A program made the position numbers and the translations under genes. The notes beneath the pieces were generated by a model. It was given only the letters and a program-made list of their open reading frames with translations, did not search any database and was not told the origin of the DNA. A stretch of DNA of 64,000 nucleotides, taken from the NCBI RefSeq assembly GCF_021919125.1, contig NZ_CP083439.1:1674001-1738000 (forward strand), given 5' to 3'. This document shows, piece after piece, positions 25,655 through 35,845 of the stretch (positions within the stretch are counted from its first letter, which is position 1; each line of letters begins with the position of its first letter). The stretch comes from Clavibacter sp. A6099 (GTDB lineage Bacteria > Actinomycetota > Actinomycetes > Actinomycetales > Microbacteriaceae).

Positions 25655-26914
25655 ATGCCCCTCACCGACAGCACCGCTCCCGTCCGCGCGTCCGCATCCT
25701 CCGTCACCGCCATCGTCGGCGGCCACGTCGTCCCCGTCGACGGCGCCCCGATCCCGGGCGGCACCGTCCTCCTCCGCGACGGCCTCGTGGCCGCGGTCGG
25801 CCAGGCCGGCGACGTCGACGTCCCCGCGGGCGCGACCGTCATCGACGCAAGCGGCCGCTGGGTCCTGCCGGGCTTCGTCGAGGCGCACGGTCACGTCGGC
25901 ATCCACGAGGAGGCCAACGGCCCCGCGGGCAACGACACCAACGAGATGACCGACCCCGACATGAGCTCGGTGCGCGCGATCGACGCGATCGACATCGACG
26001 ACGAGGGCTTCCGCGACGCGCTGAAGGGCGGCGTCACGACCATCGTCGTGAAGCCCGGCTCAGGCAACCCGATCGGCGGCCAGTCCGTCGCCATCAAGTC
26101 GTGGGGCGGCCGCACGATCGACGAGCAGCTCGTCAGCGACTCCGTGAGCGTCAAGAGCGCCCTCGGCGAGAACCCGAAGCGCGTCTACGGCGCCAAGGAC
26201 CGCACGCCGTCGACGCGCCTGGGCGTCGCCATGGTGATCCGCCGGGCCTTCCGCGACGCCGAGGACTACCGCGCCGCCCGCGACCACGCCGCGAAGGAGG
26301 GCAAGCCGTTCTCCCGCGACCTCGGCAAGGAGACGCTCGTGCGCGTCCTCGACGGCGAGCTCGCCTGGGACCAGCACACCCACCGCCACGACGACATCGC
26401 CACCGCGATCCGCCTCGCCGACGAGTTCGGCTACCGCCTCGTCGTCAACCACGGCACCGAGGGCGACAAGATCGCCGACGTGCTCGCCGAGCGCGGCATC
26501 CCCGTGATCTTCGGCCCGATGATCACCTCGCGCTCCAAGGTCGAGCTCCGGGACCGCGCCGTCGCGAACCTGGCCGCGCTGCACCGCGCCGGAGTCCTCG
26601 TCGCGATCACGACCGACGCGCCCGTCGTGCCGATCGACTTCCTGGTGCACCAGGCGTCCTTCGCCGTGAAGGACGGCCTGCCCGCCGACATCGCGATCCG
26701 TGCCATCACCGCGAACCCCGCCGCGATCCTCCGCCTCGACCACCGCGTCGGCGCGCTCACGCCGGGCCTCGACGCCGACGTCGTGATCTGGTCGGGCGAC
26801 CCGCTCGACGTCCAGTCCCGGGCCGAGCACGTCATCATCGGCGGCAGCACGGTCTACACCTGGGCCGACGGCCAGGGCACCACGGTCGAGCGCCGCGCGC
26901 GCTTCGGCTCATGA
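25655..26914 (+). CDS. Metal-dependent amidohydrolase (imidazolonepropionase-like)
   Basis: This 419-residue TIM-barrel hydrolase has a flanking beta-sandwich start (AIVGGHVVPVDGAPIPGGTV). The first metal ligands are in VLPGFVEAHGHVGIH (about residues 73-87). The later His is in LVVNHGTEGDKIA and the catalytic Asp in AITTDAPVVP. The C-terminal TANPAAILRLDHRVGALTPGLDADVVIW is the usual amidohydrolase ending. The family cleaves amide or cyclic amide bonds, and some members are peptidases. The substrate is not deducible. The stop overlaps the next gene's ATG by 4 bases. Confidence 0.88.
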   Translation: MPLTDSTAPVRASASSVTAIVGGHVVPVDGAPIPGGTVLLRDGLVAAVGQAGDVDVPAGATVIDASGRWVLPGFVEAHGHVGIHEEANGPAGNDTNEMTDPDMSSVRAIDAIDIDDEGFRDALKGGVTTIVVKPGSGNPIGGQSVAIKSWGGRTIDEQLVSDSVSVKSALGENPKRVYGAKDRTPSTRLGVAMVIRRAFRDAEDYRAARDHAAKEGKPFSRDLGKETLVRVLDGELAWDQHTHRHDDIATAIRLADEFGYRLVVNHGTEGDKIADVLAERGIPVIFGPMITSRSKVELRDRAVANLAALHRAGVLVAITTDAPVVPIDFLVHQASFAVKDGLPADIAIRAITANPAAILRLDHRVGALTPGLDADVVIWSGDPLDVQSRAEHVIIGGSTVYTWADGQGTTVERRARFGS

Positions 26915-27888
26915 GCGAGGCACCGGGGTCGAGCGCCCCGCGCACGGCGGTCGTGGCGGGCGCGTCCGGCTTCATCGGGCAGGTGCTCGTGCGCGAGCTG
27001 GCCGACGAGGGCTACCTGGTCCGCACGATCGGCCGTTCCGGCGCCGACGCGCGCTGGGGCGACGCCGAGGGGATCCGCCGGCTCCTCGACGGTGCCGACC
27101 TCCTGGTGAACCTCGCGGGCAAGAGCGTGAACTGCCGGTACGGCGTCGCGAACCGCCGGGAGATCCTGCGCTCCCGCGTGGAGACGACGGCCGAGCTCGC
27201 CCGCGCCGTCGCCGACAGCGCACGGCCCGTGCCGGTGTGGATCAACGCCTCCACCGCCACCGTCTACCGGCACGCGACCGACCGGCCGCAGACGGAGTCG
27301 ACCGGCGAGCTCGGCGACGACTTCTCCCCGTCGGTCGGCCGCGCCTGGGAGCGCGCGTTCTTCGCCCCCGAGCTGCCGTCCACACGGCGCGTGGCGCTGC
27401 GGATCGCGATCGTGCTCGGCCGCGACGGCGCCCTCCAGCCGCTCCTCGGCCTCGCGCGCTTCGGCCTCGGCGGCCCGCAGCTCGACGGGCGCTTCCCCGG
27501 TCGGCCGTCCAGGATCCGCGCCGGTGCGCACCACGGGTACCAGCCGACCCACGGCCGCCAGGTCTTCAGCTGGCTGCACATCGACGACCTGGTCGGCATC
27601 ATCCGCTTCGTGCGCGACACCCCGACGCTGGAGGGACCCGTCAATGCGTCGAGTCCCGCGCCCGTCACCAACCGCCGCCTGATGAAGGTCCTCCGCCGCG
27701 CCGTCGGCATGCCGATCGGCCTGGCCGCGAACCGGTGGATGCTCGAGGTCGGCATGTGGCTCTTCCGCACGGAGCCGGAGCTCGTGCTCAAGAGCCGCTG
27801 GGTCGTGCCGGAGACGCTCGAGGCCGCGGGCTACCGCTTCCGCTGGCCCGAGCTCGACGCGGCCGTGGCCGACATCGTGCGTCGCTGA
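26911..27888 (+). CDS. TIGR01777-type epimerase/dehydratase with DUF1731 C-terminus
   Basis: This 325-residue short-chain dehydrogenase-like protein has its NAD(P)-binding motif AGASGFIGQVLVRELADEG near the N-terminus. LVNLAGKSVNCRY and the SRVETTAELARAV pattern identify the YfcH/SulA-like TIGR01777 group. The C-terminal RWVVPETLEAAGYRFRWPEL is the DUF1731 domain. The biological role of the family is poorly defined. It is translationally coupled to the amidohydrolase. Confidence 0.88.
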   Translation: MSEAPGSSAPRTAVVAGASGFIGQVLVRELADEGYLVRTIGRSGADARWGDAEGIRRLLDGADLLVNLAGKSVNCRYGVANRREILRSRVETTAELARAVADSARPVPVWINASTATVYRHATDRPQTESTGELGDDFSPSVGRAWERAFFAPELPSTRRVALRIAIVLGRDGALQPLLGLARFGLGGPQLDGRFPGRPSRIRAGAHHGYQPTHGRQVFSWLHIDDLVGIIRFVRDTPTLEGPVNASSPAPVTNRRLMKVLRRAVGMPIGLAANRWMLEVGMWLFRTEPELVLKSRWVVPETLEAAGYRFRWPELDAAVADIVRR

Positions 27889-28000
27889 CCGCGCCGCGGC
27901 GCGCGACCGCGGGGCAGGCCGCTCGCCGCGACGACGGCTCGGCGGGCATGCCGTGGGATGATCGTGGTTCCGCTCCACCGACAAGACCCGTAAGGAACGC

Positions 28001-29848
<1,848 letters not shown>

Positions 29849-29865
29849 CCCGATCCCGCACGCAT

Positions 29866-29901
29866 GACGCGCCCCCTGCCTCGAGAGGCAGGGGGCGCGT
29901 C
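29866..29901. terminator. Bidirectional terminator between lepA and secreted paralogue A
   Basis: A perfect 16-bp stem, gacgcgccccctgcct / aggcagggggcgcgtc, with a 4-base loop. It sits between convergent genes and is almost identical to the hairpin at 31013-31051. Confidence 0.85.
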
Positions 29902-29919
29902 GCGTGCAGGGAGGGAGCG

Positions 29920-30699
29920 TCAGCAGGCGGTCGGCGTCCGCGAGCCGGCGGCGACCCACTGGCGGAACGTCAGCGCGAGCCCCTCGGGAGCGGCCATGCC
30001 GATGTAGCGGACCTCGGTGCTGCCCGGGTTGGAGCAGTACTTGTCGAACGGGAAGGCCTGCAGGACCTTCGGCGTCGGGCGCCCGGCGTCGAGCCAGTCG
30101 TCGTAGCTGATGGGTCCGTCCTCACCCGTGACGGGGTCCTGCCCGACGATCGTCTCGAGCCAGGCCAGCCGCGAGTAGCCGCTCTCGGTGCGGATGTCGA
30201 CCGGGGGGTACCCGAGGGTGCGCCACTCGGCGAAGGTCATCGTGTGCCACTCGGCGGCGTCCGATCCCCAGAGCGTGCCGGTGCGGACGAGGAGCTCGTC
30301 GGACGTGGGGTACTGGAAGACGAGGGAGGAGATCGGGAGCACGTTGCGCGTGGGGGTCGGCGATCCCGCGCGGCGCCACTCGGCGCCGGACAGCGACGCG
30401 GTGAGGCCGGAGTGCGTGCCGATCACGTCCGCGAAGACGGTGCTGCTCCAGGGGAGGACGCGGTACTCCACGTCGGCGGGCACGGGACGCGGGAAGCCGT
30501 CGGCCTTCCACTCCGCGAAGGTCGCGTAGCCGATGCCAGGCTCGTCGGCGGAGATGGAGCTCTCGAGGATGAGGGAGTCGCTGAAGGGGACCGAGTAGTA
30601 GGTCCCCCCGGCGGCGGCCTGGGCGGGCGCCGCGGCGAGCAGCGAGCCGCCGAGGGCGAGCGCCCCGACGAGGGCGAGGGCGGGCAGTGAGCGGTTCAT
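29920..30699 (-). CDS. Secreted repeat protein, paralogue A (function unknown)
   Basis: This 259-residue exported protein starts at ATG 30699 with GGAAGG about 6 bases upstream. The signal peptide (about residues 1-27) ends near AQAAAGG. The mature part has five units of roughly 40-45 residues. Each is centred on an aromatic-x2-W-x3-G-x-P core: FAEWKADGFPRP, AEWRRAGSPTP, FAEWRTLGYPPV, YDDWLDAGRPTP and FRQWVAAGSRTP. Two cysteines (KYC and the terminal residue) may form a disulfide. A second copy lies next door with the same layout. The repeat recalls carbohydrate- or wall-binding modules, but I recognise no described family. Confidence 0.8.
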   Translation of the reverse strand: MNRSLPALALVGALALGGSLLAAAPAQAAAGGTYYSVPFSDSLILESSISADEPGIGYATFAEWKADGFPRPVPADVEYRVLPWSSTVFADVIGTHSGLTASLSGAEWRRAGSPTPTRNVLPISSLVFQYPTSDELLVRTGTLWGSDAAEWHTMTFAEWRTLGYPPVDIRTESGYSRLAWLETIVGQDPVTGEDGPISYDDWLDAGRPTPKVLQAFPFDKYCSNPGSTEVRYIGMAAPEGLALTFRQWVAAGSRTPTAC

Positions 30700-30841
30700 G
30701 GTGGCCTTCCGGTGGTCGACGACGAGCGTCGGAGAGGGTGGATGGAGTGGAGGGGAACAGGAGCTGCGGCGTCCATGTGGCACGTGCGCATCGGGGTGAT
30801 CCGATCCGCTCCGACCCGTTCCGGCTTGCCGTCGCACGCTC

Positions 30842-30847
30842 AAGCTA
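30842..30847 (-). promoter_or_regulatory. Putative -10 box of secreted paralogue A
   Basis: TAGCTT on the minus strand gives a leader of about 135 bases. Its last 40 bases resemble those before paralogue B: both carry a CGACGCTC...CGTCGACCA stretch directly before the ribosome site. Nothing else is supportable in 30700-31012. Confidence 0.35.
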
Positions 30848-31012
30848 GCGGTTCCCCGCGTCGCCGGAATCCCTTTCTGATCACGGTTTCATCACGTAGG
30901 AAATGACCCCTGGACGGGGTGGCGCGAGGGGATGAGAGGCCGTCACCACGCGGGGTGATGACATGCGATCCGGCCCGTGCTATGTCGCGATCGGCTGCCG
31001 GAGCCCGGACGC

Positions 31013-31051
31013 ACGACGCGCCCCCCGCCTGGCAGGCGGGGGGCGCGTCGT
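31013..31051 (-). terminator. Terminator of secreted paralogue B
   Basis: A perfect 18-bp stem, acgacgcgccccccgcct / aggcggggggcgcgtcgt, with the loop ggc, 16 bases past the stop. It matches the hairpin downstream of paralogue A except for one base pair and the loop. Confidence 0.85.
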
Positions 31052-31067
31052 CTGATCGGAGCGGGGC

Positions 31068-31844
31068 TCAGCAGGTGCCGGGCTGCGGCTTCCCGGCGGC
31101 GAGCCACTCGTCGAACGTCATCGCCACGCCGTCCGGGGCGGCCTTCCCGATGTAGCGAATCTCCTGCGCGCCGGCGGCCCGGCAGTACTTGTCACCGGGG
31201 TAGGACGAGACCACCTCGGGCGTGGGGCGGGCGTAGCTGTCCCAGATCTCGAAGGACACGGGGCCGGTCGTGCCGTCGTCCGAGATCGGGCCGACGAGCG
31301 TGGCGTACCACGAGAGCTTCGAGAAGGGGCGCGGCGACGTCTCGTCCACGGCGGGGGAGCCGAGGTGCGTCCACTCGGCGAAGGTCAGCTGGTGGTAGTC
31401 GACGACGTCCGAGAAGGACGAGTACCCCGCCACGACGAAGAGCTCGTCCGACGCGTCGTACTGGAGGATGCTCGCCGCGGCCGGGAGGCGATCGGTCCGC
31501 GGGGTGGGGGAGCCAGCCCGACGCCACTCGTCGTAGCCCAGCGACGTCGAGAACCGCGCCCCGCCCGCCGTGCTGTCGGCCTGGACCGTGGACTCCCACG
31601 TGAAGCGCACGTAGACGGTGGTGGAGGCGCGGGGCGCGGGGCGACCGGCGGCCGACCAGTCCTCGAACGTGGCGGGGTCAGCGTGCGGGACCCCGTCGTT
31701 TGTCGTCACCTCGAAGAGGGTGGAGTCGTAGGGCACCGAGTAGAACATGCCGCTGGCGGACGCGGCGGATGCGGGGGTCGCGACCGCGAGACCGCCGACG
31801 GCGAGGGTGCCGGCCACGGCGAGGGCGGCGAGGGAGCGGAGCAT
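31068..31844 (-). CDS. Secreted repeat protein, paralogue B (function unknown)
   Basis: This 258-residue tandem paralogue of the preceding protein has a signal peptide ending near SASAASASG. Its five repeats read FEDWSAAGRPAP, YDEWRRAGSPTP, FAEWTHLGSPAV, FEIWDSYARPTP and FDEWLAAGKPQP. The fourth repeat has Ala where the others have Gly. Both proteins share the mature start (G-x-FYSVP or G-x-YYSVP), the DKYC motif, an EIRYIG or EVRYIG block and a terminal Cys. ATG 31844 follows a GGAAGA-type site. Export to the cell surface or medium is likely. Function is unknown. Confidence 0.8.
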   Translation of the reverse strand: MLRSLAALAVAGTLAVGGLAVATPASAASASGMFYSVPYDSTLFEVTTNDGVPHADPATFEDWSAAGRPAPRASTTVYVRFTWESTVQADSTAGGARFSTSLGYDEWRRAGSPTPRTDRLPAAASILQYDASDELFVVAGYSSFSDVVDYHQLTFAEWTHLGSPAVDETSPRPFSKLSWYATLVGPISDDGTTGPVSFEIWDSYARPTPEVVSSYPGDKYCRAAGAQEIRYIGKAAPDGVAMTFDEWLAAGKPQPGTC

Positions 31845-31924
31845 GCGGGAAGAGCCTTCCGATGGTCGACGCGGAGCGTCGGGATGGGGGTGGGGGCGGC
31901 GCCGGGAGGCCCGTCGTCGTGTGA

Positions 31925-31930
31925 AGGCTA
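31925..31930 (-). promoter_or_regulatory. Putative -10 box of secreted paralogue B
   Basis: TAGCCT on the minus strand, giving a leader of about 75 bases. Nothing else stands out between it and 32128. Confidence 0.35.
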
Positions 31931-32128
31931 GGGGTCGCGGAGGTCGCCCCGCGCTCGTCCAGGTCACGATCCGATGACGCTCCGGTGGCCGCTACGGCGC
32001 CGGGATGACGGGCCGCGTCTGCACCTCATCCGCAGGGATGACGGATGTCGTCGCGCCCCCGATGCGGGGGCTCGACGCATGGCAGCGGCCGCGGCGTCGG
32101 CACGCGCGGGACGCCCAGCGACACGCCG

Positions 32129-32134
32129 TAGTCT
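32129..32134 (+). promoter_or_regulatory. Putative -10 box, leaderless start of the DUF1990 gene
   Basis: TAGTCT, then 7 bases, then ATG 32142. Confidence 0.45.
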
Positions 32135-32141
32135 TGACGTC

Positions 32142-32795
32142 ATGCGCCGCAGCACCTACACCGCGACCGCCGTCACGTACGGCTCCGTCGGCGGCACCCA
32201 GGCCGTCGACCTCATGACCTACCCGCCCGAGGGGTACCGTCCCGCGGAGGCGAGCGCACGGCTCGGCAGCGGCGACGAGCGCTTCGAGCAGGCCGTCGCC
32301 CTCCTCATGACGTGGGGCGTGCAGCGCGGCAGCGGCATCGAGGTCACCCGCATCGAGCAGGAGGTCCCCGACGACCCCGGCTACCAGGGGCTGGAGTTCG
32401 ACGAGGACGGGGTGCCCCAGGTCCCCGTCGATCGCCCGCGCGAGACGCTGTACGGCGACGACGGCACCGCGTGGATCACGTCGGGCACTTCGGCGGTGCT
32501 CCGCATGCCGTTCGGCCCGTTCCACCCCGAGGCACCCGTCCGCGTCGTGTACACCGTGCAGGAGACCGACCGGGTCGGCTTCGCCTACGGCACGGTCCAC
32601 GGTCACCCGCTGAGCGGCGAGGAGGCGTTCCTCGTCTCCCGGGAGCCCGACGGCAGCGTCTGGCTCACCCTCCGCGTCTTCTCGCGGCCCGCGTCCTGGC
32701 CGATGCGGCTCGCGAGCCCCGTCCTCCGCGTCGTGCAGGGCGTCTTCATGCGCCGGTACCTCAAGGCCCTGCACCCGGCGGTCGCGTCCGCCTGA
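32142..32795 (+). CDS. DUF1990 family protein
   Basis: This 217-residue soluble protein matches DUF1990: the YTATAVTYGSVGG start, the centre MTWGVQRGSGIEVT, the VVYTVQETDRVGFAYGTVHGHP segment and the C-terminal EEAFLVSREPDGSVWLTLRV. The family occurs in actinobacteria and plants and has no assigned activity. An arginine-rich upstream extension is open in frame but is not supported by any start signal. The leaderless promoter fixes ATG 32142. Confidence 0.85.
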   Translation: MRRSTYTATAVTYGSVGGTQAVDLMTYPPEGYRPAEASARLGSGDERFEQAVALLMTWGVQRGSGIEVTRIEQEVPDDPGYQGLEFDEDGVPQVPVDRPRETLYGDDGTAWITSGTSAVLRMPFGPFHPEAPVRVVYTVQETDRVGFAYGTVHGHPLSGEEAFLVSREPDGSVWLTLRVFSRPASWPMRLASPVLRVVQGVFMRRYLKALHPAVASA

Positions 32796-32817
32796 TCCGC
32801 TGAGCGGCCGAGCTGCG

Positions 32818-33519
32818 TCAGCGCGCGGCGAGTCCGTCCAGGTAGGCCATGACCTCGTCGTGGCCTGCTGCGAGATCGGGCACCACGACGGCCGCGTGCG
32901 CATCCGGCGACCGCAGCTGCTCGACGTCGTACGCGCCCGTGGCGACGGCCACGAAGGGGAAGCCCGCGGCCTCGGCGGCGACCCCGTCCGCGGGGGTGTC
33001 GCCGATGATCACGACGCTGGCCCCGGCCAGCGCCTCCGCGGCGCGACGCGTGAGGTCGCTGCGGATCCGGGCCTCGTGCCCGAAGAACGACGCGTCCCAG
33101 TCGAACAGGTCGACGTCGAGACCCGCGCCGTCGAGCTTGTACCGGGCGCGGAGCGGCGAGTTGCCGGTCAGCAGCGCGTTCACCCAGCCGCGGGCGGCGA
33201 CGTCGGCCACGAGGCGCGGCACGCCGACCGGCACCTCGCGCCGACCCGCGCCGTAGTGCTCGACGCGCGACATGCCCTCGAGCCGCTCCCGCACCGCGGC
33301 GTGCAGCGACTCCGGCAGCCCGTAGAGGTCGAGGGTCTCCCAGATGATCTGCCCGTCGGTCTTCCCGTGCGCGTGGACCGTGCGGTCCTCGAGCTCCTCG
33401 CCCGCGGCGAGCTCGATGGCGCGGTGGTACATGCTGCCGGCGCGCGGGCCGTTGAGCAGGAGCGTGCCGTCGACGTCCCAGAGGACGTGCAGGGGTCGGG
33501 GGGATCGGGCGTCGGTCAT
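32818..33519 (-). CDS. HAD-superfamily hydrolase
   Basis: This 233-residue phosphatase-type HAD protein has motif I VLWDVDGTLL (nucleophile Asp and acid Asp), motif II LLTGNSPLRARYKLD, and motif IV VVIIGDTPADGVAAEAAG. The cap domain lies between motifs I and II, as in phosphoglycolate phosphatase-like members. The substrate cannot be named. It stands alone between the DUF1990 gene and hemW. Confidence 0.88.
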   Translation of the reverse strand: MTDARSPRPLHVLWDVDGTLLLNGPRAGSMYHRAIELAAGEELEDRTVHAHGKTDGQIIWETLDLYGLPESLHAAVRERLEGMSRVEHYGAGRREVPVGVPRLVADVAARGWVNALLTGNSPLRARYKLDGAGLDVDLFDWDASFFGHEARIRSDLTRRAAEALAGASVVIIGDTPADGVAAEAAGFPFVAVATGAYDVEQLRSPDAHAAVVVPDLAAGHDEVMAYLDGLAAR

Positions 33520-33525
33520 GCCCCC

Positions 33526-33531
33526 ATCCTG
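33526..33531 (-). promoter_or_regulatory. Putative -10 box, leaderless start of the HAD gene
   Basis: CAGGAT on the minus strand, 6 bases before ATG 33519, the same arrangement as at the GNAT gene (8000-8005). Confidence 0.35.
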
Positions 33532-33584
33532 CCGGAGCGGTGGGCCACCCCGGGCGCGCGCACCGGGGCGCGCGCCGACCGGGG

Positions 33585-33590
33585 GATGAT
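33585..33590 (+). promoter_or_regulatory. Putative -10 box, leaderless start of hemW
   Basis: GATGAT, then 6 bases, then ATG 33597. Confidence 0.4.
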
Positions 33591-33596
33591 GGACGG

Positions 33597-34820
33597 ATGC
33601 CGTCCGCCCTGCCCCTCGCCGATCCCGCCCCCGCCGACGGCCTGCTCCCCGCCTCGGCGTCGACCGGCGCGGACGACCGCGCCTTCGGCGTCTACCTCCA
33701 CGTCCCGTTCTGCCGCGTCCGCTGCGGCTACTGCGACTTCAACACCTACACGGCACCCGAGCTCCGCGGCGTGAAGCAGTCCGACTACGCGTCGCAGGCC
33801 GTCCAGGAGGTGCGCTTCGCCGGATCCGCGCTGCGGGACTCCGGCGTCCCCGCGCGTCCCGCCTCCACCGTGTTCCTCGGCGGGGGCACGCCGACGCTCC
33901 TCCCGGTCGAGGACCTCATCCGGATGCTCGACGCCGTGCGCGAGACCTTCGGGCTCGCCGACGGCGCCGAGGTCACCACGGAGGCCAACCCCGACAGCGT
34001 CGACGACGCCTACCTCGCGGCCCTCGCGGCGGGAGGCTTCACGCGCGTGTCCTTCGGCATGCAGTCCGCCGTGCCGCGCGTGCTCGCCACGCTCGAGCGC
34101 ACGCACGATCCCGCCCGGATCGCCCCCGTCGTCCGCGGCGCCCGGGCGGCGGGCCTCGAGGTCAGCCTCGACCTCATCTACGGGACGCCGGGGGAGACCA
34201 TCGACGACTGGCGCGCCTCGCTCGAGCAGGCGATCGCGCAGGAGCCGGACCACCTCTCGGCCTACGCGCTCATCGTCGAGCCCGGCACGAAGCTCGCGCG
34301 GCAGATCCGCCGCGGCGAGGTGCCCGAGCCCGACGAGGACCTCCAGGCCGACATGTACGAGCTCGCCGACCGCATGCTCGGCGAGGCCGGCTACGAGTGG
34401 TACGAGGTGAGCAACTGGGCGCGCGACGACCGCCGCAGCCGCCACAACCTCGCCTACTGGCAGGGCCACGACTGGTGGGGCGTGGGTCCGGGCGCGCACA
34501 GCCACGTGGGCGGCGTCCGCTGGTGGAACGTCAAGCACCCGGCCGCGTACGCGGACCGCGTGCTCGCGGGGGCGTCACCCGGCGCGGGCCGCGAGTCGCT
34601 CGACGACGCGACGCGCGAGGTGGAGCGCGTGCTCCTCGGCGCCCGCATCCGCGACGGCCTGGACATCCCGACGCTCACGGCCGAGGGCCGCCGGCAGGTC
34701 GCGGGCCTCATCGCCGACGGCCTGGTGGATCCGCGCGCCGCCCTCTCCGGCACCCTCGTGCTCACGCTGCAGGGGCGCCTGCTGGCCGACGCCGTCGTGC
34801 GGCGGCTGCTCGAGGACTAG
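33597..34820 (+). CDS. hemW: HemW, radical SAM haem chaperone
   Basis: This 407-residue radical SAM protein has its iron-sulfur motif in VPFCRVRCGYCDF (C-x3-C-x2-C, residues about 37-44). It lacks the extra cysteine that marks true HemN. VFLGGGTPTLLP, TTEANPDSVD and LDLIYGTPGETIDDW are typical HemW segments. The C-terminal HemN_C-like domain is present (EVERVLLGARIRDGLD). The protein hands haem to respiratory enzymes and is often misannotated as coproporphyrinogen oxidase. It precedes hrcA in many actinobacteria, here separated by two minus-strand genes. Confidence 0.92.
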   Translation: MPSALPLADPAPADGLLPASASTGADDRAFGVYLHVPFCRVRCGYCDFNTYTAPELRGVKQSDYASQAVQEVRFAGSALRDSGVPARPASTVFLGGGTPTLLPVEDLIRMLDAVRETFGLADGAEVTTEANPDSVDDAYLAALAAGGFTRVSFGMQSAVPRVLATLERTHDPARIAPVVRGARAAGLEVSLDLIYGTPGETIDDWRASLEQAIAQEPDHLSAYALIVEPGTKLARQIRRGEVPEPDEDLQADMYELADRMLGEAGYEWYEVSNWARDDRRSRHNLAYWQGHDWWGVGPGAHSHVGGVRWWNVKHPAAYADRVLAGASPGAGRESLDDATREVERVLLGARIRDGLDIPTLTAEGRRQVAGLIADGLVDPRAALSGTLVLTLQGRLLADAVVRRLLED

Positions 34821-34834
34821 GCGGCGGCCCGGCC

Positions 34835-34852
34835 GGTCGTCAGAGGACGACC
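34835..34852. terminator. Short hairpin between hemW and the VOC gene
   Basis: 7-bp stem ggtcgtc / gacgacc with loop agag, overlapping the VOC stop codon and placed between convergent genes. Confidence 0.45.
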
Positions 34853-35253
34853 GCGCCCACCACGTCGCCGGCCTCGCGCTCGGCGTCGCTGCGCTCCACG
34901 CAGAACTCGTTGCCCTCGGGATCCGCGAGCACGACCCAGCCGCTGCCGTCCGCGTTCCGCCGGTCGGCCACGAGCGCGGCTCCCAGCGCCAGCACGCGGT
35001 CGACCTCCTCGTCGCGCGTGCGGTCGTCGGGCGCGAGGTCGAGGTGCACGCGGTTCTTGCCGGCCTTCGGCGCGTCCGCGCGCTGCAGGATGATTCCCAG
35101 CCCGGAGACGGGGTCGCCCAGCCACGCGGCGTCCTGGCCGGGCAGGTTCGGCTCCTCGGGATCCTCCGCGAAGCCCGTCACGCCGGCCCAGAAGAGCGAC
35201 AGCGCGTGCGGGTCCAGGCAGTCGATCGCGACGTGCCGGATCCTCGCGCTCAC
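34840..35253 (-). CDS. VOC (glyoxalase/dioxygenase-like) family protein
   Basis: This 137-residue protein has two beta-alpha-beta-beta-beta modules. The first is IRHVAIDCLDPHALSLFWAG with GLGIILQRADAPKAGKNRVH, and the second ends in WVVLADPEGNEFCVERS. This is the Glyoxalase_6-like subgroup common in actinobacteria. The metal ligands and substrate are not certain. GTG 35253 is the start. It follows the DUF4870 gene by 10 bases on the same strand, so the two are probably co-transcribed. Confidence 0.85.
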   Translation of the reverse strand: MSARIRHVAIDCLDPHALSLFWAGVTGFAEDPEEPNLPGQDAAWLGDPVSGLGIILQRADAPKAGKNRVHLDLAPDDRTRDEEVDRVLALGAALVADRRNADGSGWVVLADPEGNEFCVERSDAEREAGDVVGAVVL

Positions 35254-35263
35254 GGGCGTCCGC

Positions 35264-35659
35264 CTACTTGATCCACCGGATGTTGAGCGGGTAGCGGTAG
35301 GGCCGGCCGGCCTGGACGCGCGTGCCGCCGATGATCGCGAACACGATGTTGACCACGACCACCGCGAAGATCACGAGGCCGAGGAACAGGCCGATGATGA
35401 CCCCGAGGATCGGGATGACCCCGAAGACCACCTGCAGCACGTTGAGGATGACCAGCGCGCCGGCGACGTTGATGGTCCAGTTGGTCGCCTCCTTGCCCTC
35501 CTGGTCGGTGAACCGGCCGCGCTCGCGGAACACGAGCCACACGATGAACGACGGCACGATGAGGATCGCGAGGAAGTGCGTGAGCGACGCCCAGAGGCGG
35601 TCCTCGCTCGGGGTGAGGGGAGCGGGCGCGCCGTACGGGTGGGGATCGGGTGCGGACAT
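35264..35659 (-). CDS. DUF4870 family membrane protein
   Basis: This 131-residue protein has a proline-rich N-terminus, the motif SEDRLWASLTHFLAIL, then hydrophobic helices ending in VVNIVFAIIGGTRVQAGRPY. This is the DUF4870 (Tic20-like) pattern. The conserved FTDQEGKEATNWTI segment lies between helices. The start is ATG 35659; the frame stays open far upstream on this strand, but only as the antisense of hrcA and dnaJ. Function is unknown. Confidence 0.85.
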   Translation of the reverse strand: MSAPDPHPYGAPAPLTPSEDRLWASLTHFLAILIVPSFIVWLVFRERGRFTDQEGKEATNWTINVAGALVILNVLQVVFGVIPILGVIIGLFLGLVIFAVVVVNIVFAIIGGTRVQAGRPYRYPLNIRWIK

Positions 35660-35800
35660 CGCGGGGAGCCTCTCGGTGCCACGCGGCGGCCGGGGACCGG
35701 CGGACGCGAGCGGATCGTGGGTGGGCCGGGCAACACCTGGCCCGTCCACGCTACCGCCGACGACGCGCGACCGGCAACGCCGACCACCCCCGGAGCCGCG

Positions 35801-35833
35801 GTACGATTGGCAGTCAGAACCGACGAGTGCCAG
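35801..35833 (+). promoter_or_regulatory. hrcA promoter -10 and degenerate CIRCE-like repeat
   Basis: A -10 hexamer TACGAT (35801-35806) runs into an inverted repeat. The left arm ttggcagtc (35806-35814) faces the right arm gagtgccag (35825-35833). The right arm equals the actinobacterial CIRCE half-site, and the left matches 7 of 9. The spacer is 10 rather than the usual 9 bases. It would let HrcA repress its own operon, with the imperfection implying weak binding. Confidence 0.45.
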
Positions 35834-35845
35834 GAGGGAGCCGCC

